DNA of 64,000 nt from assembly GCA_937873715.1 (NCBI GenBank), contig CALMYJ010000008.1, positions 1 through 64,000 of the forward strand, written 5' to 3'. Below, piece by piece: positions 40,001-48,974 of the stretch. The stretch is from an uncultured Chitinophagaceae bacterium. Lineage in GTDB: Bacteria; Bacteroidota; Bacteroidia; Chitinophagales; Chitinophagaceae. Position 1 is the first letter of the stretch. Each line of letters opens with the position of its first letter. The notes beneath the pieces are model-generated. The model saw only the letters and a list, made by a program, of their open reading frames with translations, was not told the origin of the DNA and ran no database searches. The position numbers were made by a program, and so were the translations under genes.

Positions 40001-40186
40001 CTGGTACAAAACAAATTTATCAGCAAGGTAAGGCTGTACGGAGCCGTGCTTAATCTTCACACGTTTACAAAATATAATGGTATGGATCCCGAAATTGGTT
40101 ATGGCGAGGGTTTCTCCTCCGGCGTTGACCTTGGCTTTTATCCCAGGGCACGTACTTATATGATTGGGGCAAACATTAAATTTTAA
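37097..40186 (+). CDS. SusC-like TonB-dependent outer-membrane transporter (xyloglucan system)
   Basis: This second SusC porter has 1029 aa: signal cleaved after AFAQ, carboxypeptidase-like N-domain (IIIAGLVSDQKSGAPLSGA), TonB box area (EEVVVIGYGTQKKKLLTG), plug with LYIVDGVYTGD and DAASAAIYGSQAANGVVLV, then a barrel ending IGANIKF. The usual SRGA motif of the plug reads SQAA here, a small deviation. It is distinct in sequence from the xylan porter, so it is not a recent duplicate. It is followed 18 bp later by susD and then a surface binding protein, the standard order of a xyloglucan locus. Substrate by context only. Confidence 0.96.
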   Translation: MKKTQTPLLHKVPLWCFILTLILCNTAFAQNIIIAGLVSDQKSGAPLSGASVTVKGTTKTVATNDAGSYTIEASPADVLVITYAGRIAKEVKVGNAKQLNVQLAEDIGRMEEVVVIGYGTQKKKLLTGANLQVKGDDIAKQSTTNVLQGLQGQAPGVQITTSSGQPGSGLNVVIRGKGTINNYSPLYIVDGVYTGDIAYLNPADIESIDVLKDAASAAIYGSQAANGVVLVTTRQGKTGQSAKVTLDAFYGWQNAPRKAQLLDAKQYATIMNEAAVNSGKNPYFTNNEIANLPVNTNWLDEMFVNNAPTQNYVLGVQGGSAATVYSLSVGYTGQAGIVGGKGLSNFERYTFRLNTEHSLYNKVIKIGQHLTYTDQKNNGIGVGGIYSNTLRSAFGVSPFVPMYDANGNFYDNSNSTWNPGEANPYAEMYYNNQNRNNNQRLFGDAYVLIEPIKGLRWRSSIGVNYGFNEGRSYTPIYKLSVYSFNDNTRVFQSMGRNRSLQYDNLLSYSFNVKEDHSFDVMAGTTAIKSVGSGIWGGNRDLVFSGINYAWLTNATNRDGANISIGGSPYEESLLSYFGRLQYNYKEKYLFNATFRADGSSKFAPGHRWGYFPSVSAGWVLSKEDFMVNNSLFNFFKLRASWGQVGNQSIAGNQFLAPISFNNTNYTFGNQEGVLTSGAFPSRLGNPAIKWETSEQLNIGFDATIKGKLNINFDYYIKNTKDWLLVAPVPATAGADAPFINGGDVKNTGLELALSYRSNFGKFNYSIGLNGAYNKNTVGSIPTPDQTIHGNTNSLYNNSGEFYRAQNGFPVGYFWGLKTDGVFQSEAELAAYAKNGVKIQPNAAPGDVRYIDLNNDGVINDADRTLIGNPNPDFTFGFTLAADYKGFDISILASGVAGNELVQSWRNHADAKANYSAAILDRWHGPGSSNRIPRVTEDNRNWTQFSDLYIHKGDFLRINNITLGYDFSKLVQNKFISKVRLYGAVLNLHTFTKYNGMDPEIGYGEGFSSGVDLGFYPRARTYMIGANIKF

Positions 40187-40204
40187 AAACGAAAAACTGC
40201 ATGT

Positions 40205-41797
40205 ATGAAAAAGTATAAAATTTATATAGCTGCATTGCTCCTTTTTTCTGCAGGAGCCTGCAAAAAATCTTTCCTTGATGCCGAGGATGTAACTACTGCA
40301 TCCGAACAAAATTTTTACCGCACACCTGCCGATGCATCCCTTGCACTAATAGGCTGCTACGATGGTCTGCAGCGGGTATGGGCCGATGGCATTGCCTTGC
40401 CACTGGCAGCCGAAGTAATGTCCGACAATGCATTTGGCGGGGTGGGCAATTCAGACGGGTTTAATTTTCAAATGCTGGATGAATTCGACCGCTTTCGATC
40501 TCCATCCGATCAAAATCTTTTTAATGCCAACTGGGCAGCCTACTACAGGGCCATCTACCGTTGTAATATGCTTATCGGAAAAATTGACCAGGTAGAATGG
40601 AGTGGTAATGATGAACTAAAAAGAAGAACAGAAGCCGAGGCAAAATTTATAAGGGCTTACCTGTATTTTGATATGGTGCGCCTGTGGGGCAATGTGCCGC
40701 TGGTAACCGAGCCTACAAAAGATAATGTACCCCAGGCTTCTGCCGATGATGTGTACAAACTTATTGCTGCCGATTTAAAATTTGCAGCCAGCAATCTTGC
40801 ATCAGTTAGTTACACGGCGCAGGCCCCGGCTACTTATGGTCGTGTAACCAAATGGGCAGCCGAAGCACTCATCGGCCGGGTGTTTTTGTACTACACCGGT
40901 TATTATGGCAAATCCGATTTGGCTGGCGAAATAAGTAAAGCACAGGCATTGGCTTACCTCGAAGATGTAATCAGTAATGGCGGCTTTGGGCTGGTAGACA
41001 ATTTTGCACACCTGTGGCCTGCCGCTTCCGGCACCAGTTATGCCGGGGAAGATAATAAAGAAACCGTTTTTGCCATCAAGTACACTTACACCAGCGATTA
41101 TAACGGCAATACCGATGGTAATCACTGGCTGGTGATGTATGGCATCAGGGAGCAAACCATAGCGCCTTATGGCCTGGGTTGGGGTGGTGCTACGGTTAAT
41201 CCTAAACTATGGAGCGCTTATGGCGCTGGCGATACCCGCCGCAATGCTACCATCATTTCAATTGCAGATGAAAACCTTGATTTTCAAATGAGGGACAGGC
41301 AAAGAGAGTACACCGGCTATTACAATAAAAAATACACTCCAATGGCAGATGCTAACGGCAACAGCACAGCGGTAAATGCAGGCGGTGTAAACTTTATGAT
41401 TGGCCAGTACCAGGATTATGTTTCCATTCGCTATGCCGATGTATTACTGATGGCAGCCGAGTTAGGCGCAGCCGGTGCACAAAATTATTTTGATGATGTA
41501 CGCAGGCGGGCTTATGGCGGCAGTTTTACCTCATTAACCGTATCGCAGGATAATATTATGAAAGAACGCAGGCTGGAATTTGCTATGGAAGGATTGCGCT
41601 ACTGGGATTTAATGCGCCAGGGTATTGATGTGGCAGCAGCAACTATTGCCGAATCAACCAACCTGTTAAACGGCGGTGTAAGCACACCCAAAATAATTGA
41701 TGCAACCAAAATAAAAGAAACCAAAGGGCTGCAACAAATACCCTACGCCGAGGTTACCTTATCCGGCGGCGTATTAAAACAAAATACCGGCTGGTAA
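40205..41797 (+). CDS. SusD/RagB-like surface glycan-binding lipoprotein (xyloglucan system)
   Basis: A 530-residue SusD protein. The signal ends in a lipobox (SAGAC, Cys near 19) and continues KKSFLDAEDVTTASE. The TPR-type helices (AEAKFIRAYLYFDMVRLWGN; WAAEALIGRVFLYYTGYYG) and the C-terminal blocks YADVLLMAAELGAAG, MKERRLEFAMEGLRYWDLMRQ and QIPYAEV are all standard. It partners the SusC encoded just upstream to form the capped importer. Confident family call; ligand inferred as xyloglucan oligosaccharide. Confidence 0.96.
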   Translation: MKKYKIYIAALLLFSAGACKKSFLDAEDVTTASEQNFYRTPADASLALIGCYDGLQRVWADGIALPLAAEVMSDNAFGGVGNSDGFNFQMLDEFDRFRSPSDQNLFNANWAAYYRAIYRCNMLIGKIDQVEWSGNDELKRRTEAEAKFIRAYLYFDMVRLWGNVPLVTEPTKDNVPQASADDVYKLIAADLKFAASNLASVSYTAQAPATYGRVTKWAAEALIGRVFLYYTGYYGKSDLAGEISKAQALAYLEDVISNGGFGLVDNFAHLWPAASGTSYAGEDNKETVFAIKYTYTSDYNGNTDGNHWLVMYGIREQTIAPYGLGWGGATVNPKLWSAYGAGDTRRNATIISIADENLDFQMRDRQREYTGYYNKKYTPMADANGNSTAVNAGGVNFMIGQYQDYVSIRYADVLLMAAELGAAGAQNYFDDVRRRAYGGSFTSLTVSQDNIMKERRLEFAMEGLRYWDLMRQGIDVAAATIAESTNLLNGGVSTPKIIDATKIKETKGLQQIPYAEVTLSGGVLKQNTGW

Positions 41798-41825
41798 TTT
41801 ATTTCTACAACAAAAAAATTCAGAT

Positions 41826-43211
41826 ATGAAACGTTATACAATCATAGCATGGGTACTGGTGCTGGGTATTTTTGCCGCTGTATCCTGTAAAAAACAGCAG
41901 TATTCGCTGGCAAGCCTGCCCGATGCCGCTGCCATTAAATTTGATGTTAAGCAGGATCTTACTGCAGACCCCGGTGGCAATACAGTAATCTTAACCAATC
42001 TTACTCCACAAACCATCCCTATGTGGGATTACGGTACCGGTAAATCTAACCGGCAGATAGATACCGTACGCTTTGCTTTTGCAGGCACCTACACCATCAA
42101 ATTTTCGGCTGTAACAGGTGGGGGCATTGTAGAAATGACACCAGTAACGGTAACGGTTACCAGCGATAACCTTAGCTATGTGGATGATCCGCTTTGGACG
42201 GCGCTCTCCGGTGGCGTGGGCGAAGAAAAAACCTGGCTGCTCGATTTGGATGCCAGTGGCGTATCCAAATACTTTGACGGCCCCTTATACTTTTACGGTA
42301 CCGATATGACCTGGGATGGTGTGTGTAAGCCCGGCGGCGCTGATTGCTGGAACTGGAACCCCGGCTGGAAAGACAATACCTGGCTGATGCCACAGGGCGA
42401 TTATGGCAGCATTACTTTTAGCCTCAAAGGCGGGCCATTTGTAAAAGCAGAACATAAAATGATTGCTTCCCGTGGTACTGAAAACGGTACGTACTTTTTA
42501 GATAAAGATGCCAAAACACTTACTCTTACAGGAGTTGCACCCCTGCACGACGAAAGCAGGGATGCCTGTGTGGCGCAATGGGGTAATATCAAACTACTTT
42601 CCCTCACCGAAAATACCATGCAGCTTGCCGTATTACGCACCAGTTGCGAGGGGCCGTGCCTGTTAGTATACAATTTTATTTCAAAAGCTTATGCTGATAG
42701 CTGGACACCCCCGGCTCCTCCGCCGGTATTGCCCGACGAAGGTTACAATCCCAGCTTTGCCCCTGGCGAATTACGCAGCATGCTCACCGGCAACAGCATC
42801 ACCGGGCGCTTTTGGGTACTGGATGTAAATGGTAATCCTGTAGACTGGGTAGCAAAAGGTAACGGATGGACAAGTTCTAAAGCATCTTCTTATAACTGGG
42901 GCTGGAACGAAACCTGGGATGCAGTAGCCAACACCGGCTGGATACGATTTGATAATACAGGCGGATACAGCCGCTTCCAGGATGGAGCACTCACTACCGG
43001 CACTTTTACCGTAGATGAAGCTAATAATGAAATAACACTGAATGGTAACACATTACTGCAAAACCCGGCAAGCTGGATGAACCCTACTACCAATAAAATT
43101 AAAGTGGTAAAAGGATTCCCGGGCAGCTATCAAACAAAAGGTGTTTGGTTTGGTACAGGTTATGATGCCGGGAAAGACGAATGGTTTGTATTTCATTATA
43201 TCATCCCCTAA
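41826..43211 (+). CDS. Surface glycan-binding lipoprotein with duplicated Trp-rich domain
   Basis: A lipoprotein of 461 aa (lipobox AAVSC, Cys21) directly after susD, the position of SGBP-B proteins. Residues about 25-112 look like a PKD/Ig-type domain. Two similar Trp-rich modules follow: about 136-236 (TWLLDLDASG, CWNWNPGW, DYGSITFSLKG, KTLTLTG) and about 328-408 (FWVLDVNGNP, YNWGWNETW, TGWIRFDNTGG, NEITLNG), joined by a proline linker (PPAPPPVLP). This suggests an internal duplication giving two glycan-binding platforms. No catalytic motif was recognised. Name and role come from location and aromatic richness, not from a known family match. Confidence 0.75.
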   Translation: MKRYTIIAWVLVLGIFAAVSCKKQQYSLASLPDAAAIKFDVKQDLTADPGGNTVILTNLTPQTIPMWDYGTGKSNRQIDTVRFAFAGTYTIKFSAVTGGGIVEMTPVTVTVTSDNLSYVDDPLWTALSGGVGEEKTWLLDLDASGVSKYFDGPLYFYGTDMTWDGVCKPGGADCWNWNPGWKDNTWLMPQGDYGSITFSLKGGPFVKAEHKMIASRGTENGTYFLDKDAKTLTLTGVAPLHDESRDACVAQWGNIKLLSLTENTMQLAVLRTSCEGPCLLVYNFISKAYADSWTPPAPPPVLPDEGYNPSFAPGELRSMLTGNSITGRFWVLDVNGNPVDWVAKGNGWTSSKASSYNWGWNETWDAVANTGWIRFDNTGGYSRFQDGALTTGTFTVDEANNEITLNGNTLLQNPASWMNPTTNKIKVVKGFPGSYQTKGVWFGTGYDAGKDEWFVFHYIIP

Positions 43212-43257
43212 TCCGGGTAAAACGGTAATGGTTTTTTTCTCATAGGCGGTAATCGTA

Positions 43258-43306
43258 AACCTGCAGGTGTTCAATGAAAATTGAATTTGCTTGCAGGTTC
43301 TTTTTT
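43258..43306 (+). terminator. Rho-independent terminator between SGBP and GH5 genes
   Basis: A two-part hairpin: outer stem AACCTGCA (43258-43265) with TGCAGGTT (43292-43299), inner stem TTCAAT (43270-43275) with ATTGAA (43280-43285), loop GAAA, then C and six T. It lies 46 bp after the SGBP stop and 38 bp before the GH5 start, inside an otherwise continuous run of same-strand genes. It may lower enzyme expression relative to the uptake proteins. Confidence 0.75.
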
Positions 43307-43343
43307 CAAAAAGCATTTTTATATACCGGTTAATATTACACAG

Positions 43344-44774
43344 ATGAATAAGAAAAGTATATCCAGGCTTACAGCGTTTCTGCTGGTTACAATGCTGTAT
43401 ACAGCTTGCAGTAAAAAAAGTACAACTGTAGTACCACAATTGACGCTATCATCTTCCGAGGAATTATTCATCGCCGATGGCGGTACATCTGCAGTAACGG
43501 TAACGAGCAACAGTAAATGGAATGTGAGTAATACAAGCACCTGGTGTACGGCAACAGCTTCGGTTGCAGAAGGTAATGGAAAAATTAATTTGGATGTACA
43601 GGCCAATCCCGGTACCAGCGAAAGGTCGTTTGTATTCAATGTGTCTGCCGGAAGTATTTCAAAAGAATTAAAAGTGCGGCAATTGGGTAAAGCCGTGCCG
43701 GATAGTATACCTGCCGATGCATCGGGCATGAGCAGCGATGCTGTTACACTGGCCGCCAGGTTGAAACTTGGGTTAAATATTGGAAATACCCTTGAAGCCA
43801 TCGGTGGCGAAACAGCCTGGGGTAATCCAAAAATCACAAAAGCTTTTGTTGACCTGGCTAAACAAAGTGGCTTTAATGCCATCCGGCTTCCTTGTGCATG
43901 GAACCAGTATACCGTAGTGCCAGGTGCCACGCAATTAAAAACAGAATGGCTGAACCGGGTAAAAGAAGTGGTACAGTATTGTATCGATAATGGCCTTTAT
44001 GTAATCCTCAATATTCATTGGGATGGCGGCTGGCTCGAAAACAATTGTACGCCTGATAAGCAAACTGCTGTAAATGCCAGGCAAAAAGAATTTTGGAAAC
44101 AAATTGCCCTTCACCTGCGTGACTATGATGAGCATTTAATATTTGCAAGTGCCAATGAACCGCATGTGGAAAATGAAGTGCAGATGAATGTATTGCTATC
44201 CTATCATCAAACTTTTATCAATGCAGTAAGGGCCACCGGCGGCCGCAACAGCTACAGGGTGCTGGTGGTACAGGGGCCATCTACCGATATTGATAAAACC
44301 AATAACCTGATGAACACGATGCCTGTAGATTATATTGCCAACCGTATGATGGCAGAGATACATTACTACACACCCTACCAGTACACCCTGATGGAAAAAG
44401 ATGAATCCTGGGGAAAAATGTTTTACTACTGGGGTAAAGATTATCATTCCACTACCGACCCCACACGTAACGCAACATGGGGCGAAGAAGCGGATGTAGA
44501 CAAATATTTCGGCATGATGAAAACAAAGTTTGTGGATAAAGGCATACCGGTAGTACTGGGTGAGTATTGTGCCATGCGCCGTAATACACTTACAGGCGAG
44601 GCCCTTGCCCTGCACCTGGCTTCAAGGGCTCATTTCCATAAGTATGTAACTCAAAAAGCAAAGGCAAACGGGCTTATTCCTTTTTTCTGGGATACCGGCA
44701 GCCTGTTAAGCAGGAGCAGTAATGCCGTGTTAGATCAGCAAACACTGGATGCATTGATTGAAGGCGCTAAATAA
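43344..44774 (+). CDS. BACON-GH5 endo-xyloglucanase/endoglucanase lipoprotein
   Basis: The start at 43344 gives a lipoprotein signal (LLVTMLYTAC, Cys near 22), anchoring the enzyme, probably at the cell surface. Residues about 33-118 form a BACON domain (SSEELFIADGGTSAVTV to KELKVRQLG). The GH5 barrel begins KLGLNIGNTLEAIGGETAWG, a hallmark of subfamily 4, with the acid/base Glu in SANEPH (about 272) and the nucleophile in VLGEYCAM (about 407). The same BACON-GH5_4 layout is known from BoGH5A, the surface xyloglucanase of Bacteroides ovatus. It would make the first backbone cut. The long frame upstream to 43281 overlaps the terminator and is not used. Confidence 0.93.
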   Translation: MNKKSISRLTAFLLVTMLYTACSKKSTTVVPQLTLSSSEELFIADGGTSAVTVTSNSKWNVSNTSTWCTATASVAEGNGKINLDVQANPGTSERSFVFNVSAGSISKELKVRQLGKAVPDSIPADASGMSSDAVTLAARLKLGLNIGNTLEAIGGETAWGNPKITKAFVDLAKQSGFNAIRLPCAWNQYTVVPGATQLKTEWLNRVKEVVQYCIDNGLYVILNIHWDGGWLENNCTPDKQTAVNARQKEFWKQIALHLRDYDEHLIFASANEPHVENEVQMNVLLSYHQTFINAVRATGGRNSYRVLVVQGPSTDIDKTNNLMNTMPVDYIANRMMAEIHYYTPYQYTLMEKDESWGKMFYYWGKDYHSTTDPTRNATWGEEADVDKYFGMMKTKFVDKGIPVVLGEYCAMRRNTLTGEALALHLASRAHFHKYVTQKAKANGLIPFFWDTGSLLSRSSNAVLDQQTLDALIEGAK

Positions 44775-44804
44775 ATGATTGATCAAAATGTATTGGCTTT
44801 GATG

Positions 44805-46391
44805 AAAAACTATATTCTTTCCAGTGTTATTACGCTTCTAACAGCAACGCTTACCGCACAAAGCAGCAAGTCCAAAACTATCCCTGCTGCGCAAAGGATT
44901 TTGAATGTTGACTTCAATAAAACAGCAGGTACATTAAACAAATTTTTTAATCATTGTGTGGGCGCAGGCCGTGCCAATGAGGGCCTCAGGGCCGACTGGC
45001 AGCAGCAACTGGCCTATGTAAAAAAAGAATGTGGCTTTCAGTACATCCGCATGCATGGCCTGCTTACCGATGATATGGCGGTGTATAAAGAAGATAGCAA
45101 AGGCAACCCCGAATACAATTACATGTATGTGGATGTGCTGTTCGATTTTTTACACAGCATTGGTATGAAACCCTTTGTTGAACTGGGTTTTATGCCTAAT
45201 GCACTGGCCAGCGGCCCTCAAACTATTTTTTGGTGGAGGGGTAATGTAACACCGCCAAAAGATTACAACAAGTGGGCAGCTTTAATAAAAAATATAACCG
45301 AACATTTTACAGAACGCTATGGCCCCGATGAAGTTAAAACCTGGTATTTTGAAATATGGAACGAACCCAACCTCACCCCCGGTTTTTGGACGGGTACACA
45401 GCAGGAATATTTTAAACTATACCAATACGCTGCAGCAGCCATTAAAGCAGTTAACAAAGATTATCGTGTAGGCGGCCCTGCCACAGCCGGTGCTGCCTGG
45501 GAATCTGAAATGATTGAGTATTGCCACAACAATAAAGTGCCGCTCGATTTTATCAGTACACATGCCTACGGGGTTAAGCAGGGTTATTTGGATGAGTATG
45601 GTAATACAGGCACCATACTCGATGCCAATCCGCTGAGTGTGAGCGGCGATGTATTACAGAGCCGGAAAGAAATTGCTGCTTCCTCCATGCCAAATCTTGA
45701 ATTGCATTATACCGAGTGGAGCGCTTCTTACACCCCTTCTGACCCTATACACGACAGTTATCATGAAGCGGCTTATGTATTGCAAAAATTAAAGCAGGTG
45801 GGTAATGCCTCCAACTCTATGTCGTACTGGGTGTTCACCGATATTTTTGAAGAAGCCGGCCCAAGGTTCACCCCCTTTCACGGCGGCTTTGGAATGCTGA
45901 GTACACAGGGTATTAATAAGCCTGTTTTTTATGCCTACCAGTTTTTAAATAAGCTTGGGGATATAGCATTGAACAATACCGATACAGCTTCGTGGATTTG
46001 TAAAGATGCAACAGGCAATATACAGGCATTAGTGTGGGATTACACTTATACGCATCCCGGTGATACCGTAAATAACCAGCAGTATTACATAAGAGATTTG
46101 CCCTCCATGCCAAAAGGAAAACTAAAAGTGCAAATAAGCAATGTGCCGGAAGGGTATTATGCACTTGAAGTGTACAAAGTGGGTTATCGCAGTAATGACG
46201 CATATTCCACGTATCTTTCAATGGGCAAACCGGCGCAGCTTACAAAGCAGCAGGTGGTGCAAATCAAATCGCAAAATGACGGTGCCGCCTTTATGAAAGA
46301 AATGGTTGAAATAAAAAAAGGAACAGCGTTTTCAAAAGAACTGGAGCTGCGTGAAAATGATGTGTATTTACTGCAATTGGTTAAACTGTAA
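44805..46391 (+). CDS. GH39 beta-xylosidase-family enzyme
   Basis: I start at 44805 (MKNYILSSVITLLTATLTAQ), which gives a signal peptide; the frame opens at 44775 immediately after the GH5 stop. GH39 features: NKFFNHCVGAGRANEG near the N-terminus, FQYIRMHG, the acid/base Glu in EIWNEPNL (about 187) and the nucleophile in HYTEWSASY (about 304), then a C-terminal beta-sandwich. The length is 528 aa. Known GH39 activities include beta-xylosidase, alpha-L-iduronidase and alpha-L-arabinopyranosidase. In a xyloglucan setting it may remove beta-xylosyl or arabinopyranosyl side groups on the alpha-xylose; that is an inference. Confidence 0.9.
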   Translation, partial: KNYILSSVITLLTATLTAQSSKSKTIPAAQRILNVDFNKTAGTLNKFFNHCVGAGRANEGLRADWQQQLAYVKKECGFQYIRMHGLLTDDMAVYKEDSKGNPEYNYMYVDVLFDFLHSIGMKPFVELGFMPNALASGPQTIFWWRGNVTPPKDYNKWAALIKNITEHFTERYGPDEVKTWYFEIWNEPNLTPGFWTGTQQEYFKLYQYAAAAIKAVNKDYRVGGPATAGAAWESEMIEYCHNNKVPLDFISTHAYGVKQGYLDEYGNTGTILDANPLSVSGDVLQSRKEIAASSMPNLELHYTEWSASYTPSDPIHDSYHEAAYVLQKLKQVGNASNSMSYWVFTDIFEEAGPRFTPFHGGFGMLSTQGINKPVFYAYQFLNKLGDIALNNTDTASWICKDATGNIQALVWDYTYTHPGDTVNNQQYYIRDLPSMPKGKLKVQISNVPEGYYALEVYKVGYRSNDAYSTYLSMGKPAQLTKQQVVQIKSQNDGAAFMKEMVEIKKGTAFSKELELRENDVYLLQLVKL

Positions 46392-46419
46392 TGATACTTG
46401 TACTTAATAAAAGCAGGAT

Positions 46420-48825
46420 ATGAAAATAAAGCGTTTTGCATTAGTAGTTATAGGTTTGATAGGCTGGGCAACAGTTACCGCACAGCCTGCAGGAAGGCTC
46501 CCGTTCAATACCAACTGGCAATTTTTTTTAGGTGATTATGCAGCCGCTGCTTCAGTACCACTGAATGATAATGCCTGGCGTTCGCTGCAGTTGCCGCACG
46601 ACTGGAGTATTGAACTGCCCTTCGACAGTACAAGCCCCACAGGAACAGGCGGCGGGGCACTGCGTGGTGGTATAGGCTGGTACCGTAAAACATTTACATT
46701 GCCCCCGGCAGATAAAGCAAAAAATATTTTTATCGATTTTGATGGCGTGTATTGCAATAGCGAAGTGTTTATTAATGGCATATCACTTGGCGTTCGTCCT
46801 AATGGGTATATTTCTTTCCGGTACAATCTTACACCGTACTTAAAATATGGTAACCAAAAAAATGTACTTGCCGTAAAAGTGGATAACAGCAAACAGCCTA
46901 ACAGCCGCTGGTATAGTGGCAGTGGTATTTACCGCCATGTATGGCTGGTAAAAACCAATAAAATATATGTTGACAACTGGGGTACCTGCATCACCACACC
47001 GCTGGTATCAAAAAATAAAGCAGTGGTAAATATTAAAACCACTGTTGTAAATAATAATCTTCCTTATAGCATTAGCACAGCTGTGATTTCAAAAGAAGGG
47101 AAAATTGTTGCAGAAAAAACAACAAACGGCGTAACCGCTGCTCAGGCTGTACAGGAACTAACAGTGGCCAACCCTGCATTGTGGAGTATTGAAACCCCAT
47201 ACCTCTACAAAGCCATTACAAAAATTAGCAGCAACGGAAAACTGTTGGATGAGTATCATACCACATTTGGCATACGCAGTTTTTTATTTGATGCCGATAA
47301 AGGATTTTTTTTAAATGGTAAGCCCGTAAAAATAACAGGTGTGTGCAACCATCATGATTTAGGTTGCCTCGGTACCGCCATTAACTACCGGGCATTAGAG
47401 CGGCAGTTGCAATTGATGAAAGGCATGGGCATTAACGGTATCCGTACCTCACATAATCCGCCAGCACCGGAATTGTTAGACCTTTGCGATAAAATGGGTT
47501 TTATCGTGATGGATGAAGCCTTTGATATGTGGCAGCGGAGTAAAACGGCCAACGACTACAGCAATGATTTTGCAGCATGGCACAAAAAAGACCTCACCGA
47601 TTTTATCCTGAGAGATCGTAACCATCCTTCCGTTTTTATGTGGAGCCTGGGTAACGAAATACCAGAGCAGTGGGCAAAGGATGGTGATACTTCAGGCAAA
47701 ACAATTTTGAGAAGTATGACGCAGTTGGTAAAACAACTCGATAACAGGCCAACTGTAACTGCTAATAACGATATCAGTCCCTGGAACCAGTTGCTGCAAA
47801 CCAGCGCAGATGATTTGGTGGGCTACAACTATGCCCATACGATGTGGTATGCCGATAGTGTGCAGCAGCGCTGGGGCAAAAAACCTTTTATCGTAACCGA
47901 ATCTGTTTCGGCATTACAAACAAGGGGGCAGTATGATATGCCATCTGATAGCATCCGCATCTGGCCTAAGCGCTGGGACTTACCGGTTGAAAATGCTAAT
48001 CCCGATTTGACCTGCTCAGCTTATGAAAACTGCTGCAGCCCCTGGGGCAGCACACATGAGCAAACCTTAAAAGTGTTTTTGAACAACGAAAATATTAGCG
48101 GCATGTACGTGTGGACGGGCATGGACTATATTGGCGAACCTACACCTTATCCGTGGCCGGCACGCAGTTCCTATTTTGGTATTGTTGATTTGGCCGGCTT
48201 TCCAAAAGATGTGTACTACCTCTATCAAAGTTTATTCACCACAAAAAATGTATTGCATCTTTTTCCGCACTGGAACTGGCAGCCGGGTCAAACCATCGAT
48301 ATGTGGGCCTATTATAATAATGCCGATGAAGTGGAATTATTCATCAATGGAAAATCGCAGGGTATCAAAAAGAAAACAGGTGATGAACTGCATGTAATGT
48401 GGCGGGTGCCCTTTGAGCCGGGTGTGGTTAAAGCCGTATCAAGAAAAAATGGAAAAACCGTTTTGGAAAAAGTAATACAAACTGCAGGTGCACCTGCAAA
48501 AATTATTTTATCCGCTGATAGAAAACATATAAACGCCAATGGGGCAGACCTTTCTTTTGTTACGGTTAAAGTAGTGGATAAAGAGGGTATCCTGGTGCCC
48601 AATGCCAATCACCTTATCCGGTTTTCAGTAAAAGGAGAGGGGTTTATTGCAGGCGTAGATAACGGCCAGCAAACAGATTTATCTTCCTTTAAAGCAGATT
48701 CTAAAAAGGCTTTTAACGGGCTGGCACTGGCTGTGATACAATCAACGGCAAAGGCAGGCACAATTACAGTATCGGCTGCTGCAGAAGGATTGCAGGGGAC
48801 CGCCATTACCGTGTATACAAAATAA
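46420..48825 (+). CDS. GH2 beta-galactosidase
   Basis: The 801-residue enzyme has a signal peptide (cleaved near VTAQ), a jelly-roll sugar-binding domain (WRSLQLPHDWSIELPF), an Ig-like domain, a TIM barrel with the acid/base Glu in SLGNEIPEQW (about 413) and the nucleophile in VTESVS (about 494), then DUF4982 and C-terminal Ig-like domains (WAYYNNADEVELFINGKSQ). This is the layout of Bacteroidota GH2 beta-galactosidases; it would remove galactose from xyloglucan L or F side chains and so supply GalK. It starts 28 bp after the GH39 gene. Beta-xylosidase or beta-glucuronidase activity within GH2 is less likely. Confidence 0.92.
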   Translation: MKIKRFALVVIGLIGWATVTAQPAGRLPFNTNWQFFLGDYAAAASVPLNDNAWRSLQLPHDWSIELPFDSTSPTGTGGGALRGGIGWYRKTFTLPPADKAKNIFIDFDGVYCNSEVFINGISLGVRPNGYISFRYNLTPYLKYGNQKNVLAVKVDNSKQPNSRWYSGSGIYRHVWLVKTNKIYVDNWGTCITTPLVSKNKAVVNIKTTVVNNNLPYSISTAVISKEGKIVAEKTTNGVTAAQAVQELTVANPALWSIETPYLYKAITKISSNGKLLDEYHTTFGIRSFLFDADKGFFLNGKPVKITGVCNHHDLGCLGTAINYRALERQLQLMKGMGINGIRTSHNPPAPELLDLCDKMGFIVMDEAFDMWQRSKTANDYSNDFAAWHKKDLTDFILRDRNHPSVFMWSLGNEIPEQWAKDGDTSGKTILRSMTQLVKQLDNRPTVTANNDISPWNQLLQTSADDLVGYNYAHTMWYADSVQQRWGKKPFIVTESVSALQTRGQYDMPSDSIRIWPKRWDLPVENANPDLTCSAYENCCSPWGSTHEQTLKVFLNNENISGMYVWTGMDYIGEPTPYPWPARSSYFGIVDLAGFPKDVYYLYQSLFTTKNVLHLFPHWNWQPGQTIDMWAYYNNADEVELFINGKSQGIKKKTGDELHVMWRVPFEPGVVKAVSRKNGKTVLEKVIQTAGAPAKIILSADRKHINANGADLSFVTVKVVDKEGILVPNANHLIRFSVKGEGFIAGVDNGQQTDLSSFKADSKKAFNGLALAVIQSTAKAGTITVSAAAEGLQGTAITVYTK

Positions 48826-48974
48826 AATGGGGCGTTGCATTACACCCTTTTTATGAACTGGTATCCCTGGCCTGACATGTTCGTTTATACAGTGATGTTA
48901 GTAAATACCCGGGCAGGGTATGCGTAAATTATTGGTTTGAAAATATATTCATAATAAACAGGCATATCACCAAC

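Noticed and set aside
48829..48852. Terminator after the GH2 gene
   Set aside because: The GGGCGT/ACACCC stem is short with a C-A mismatch; the T-run alone is not enough.
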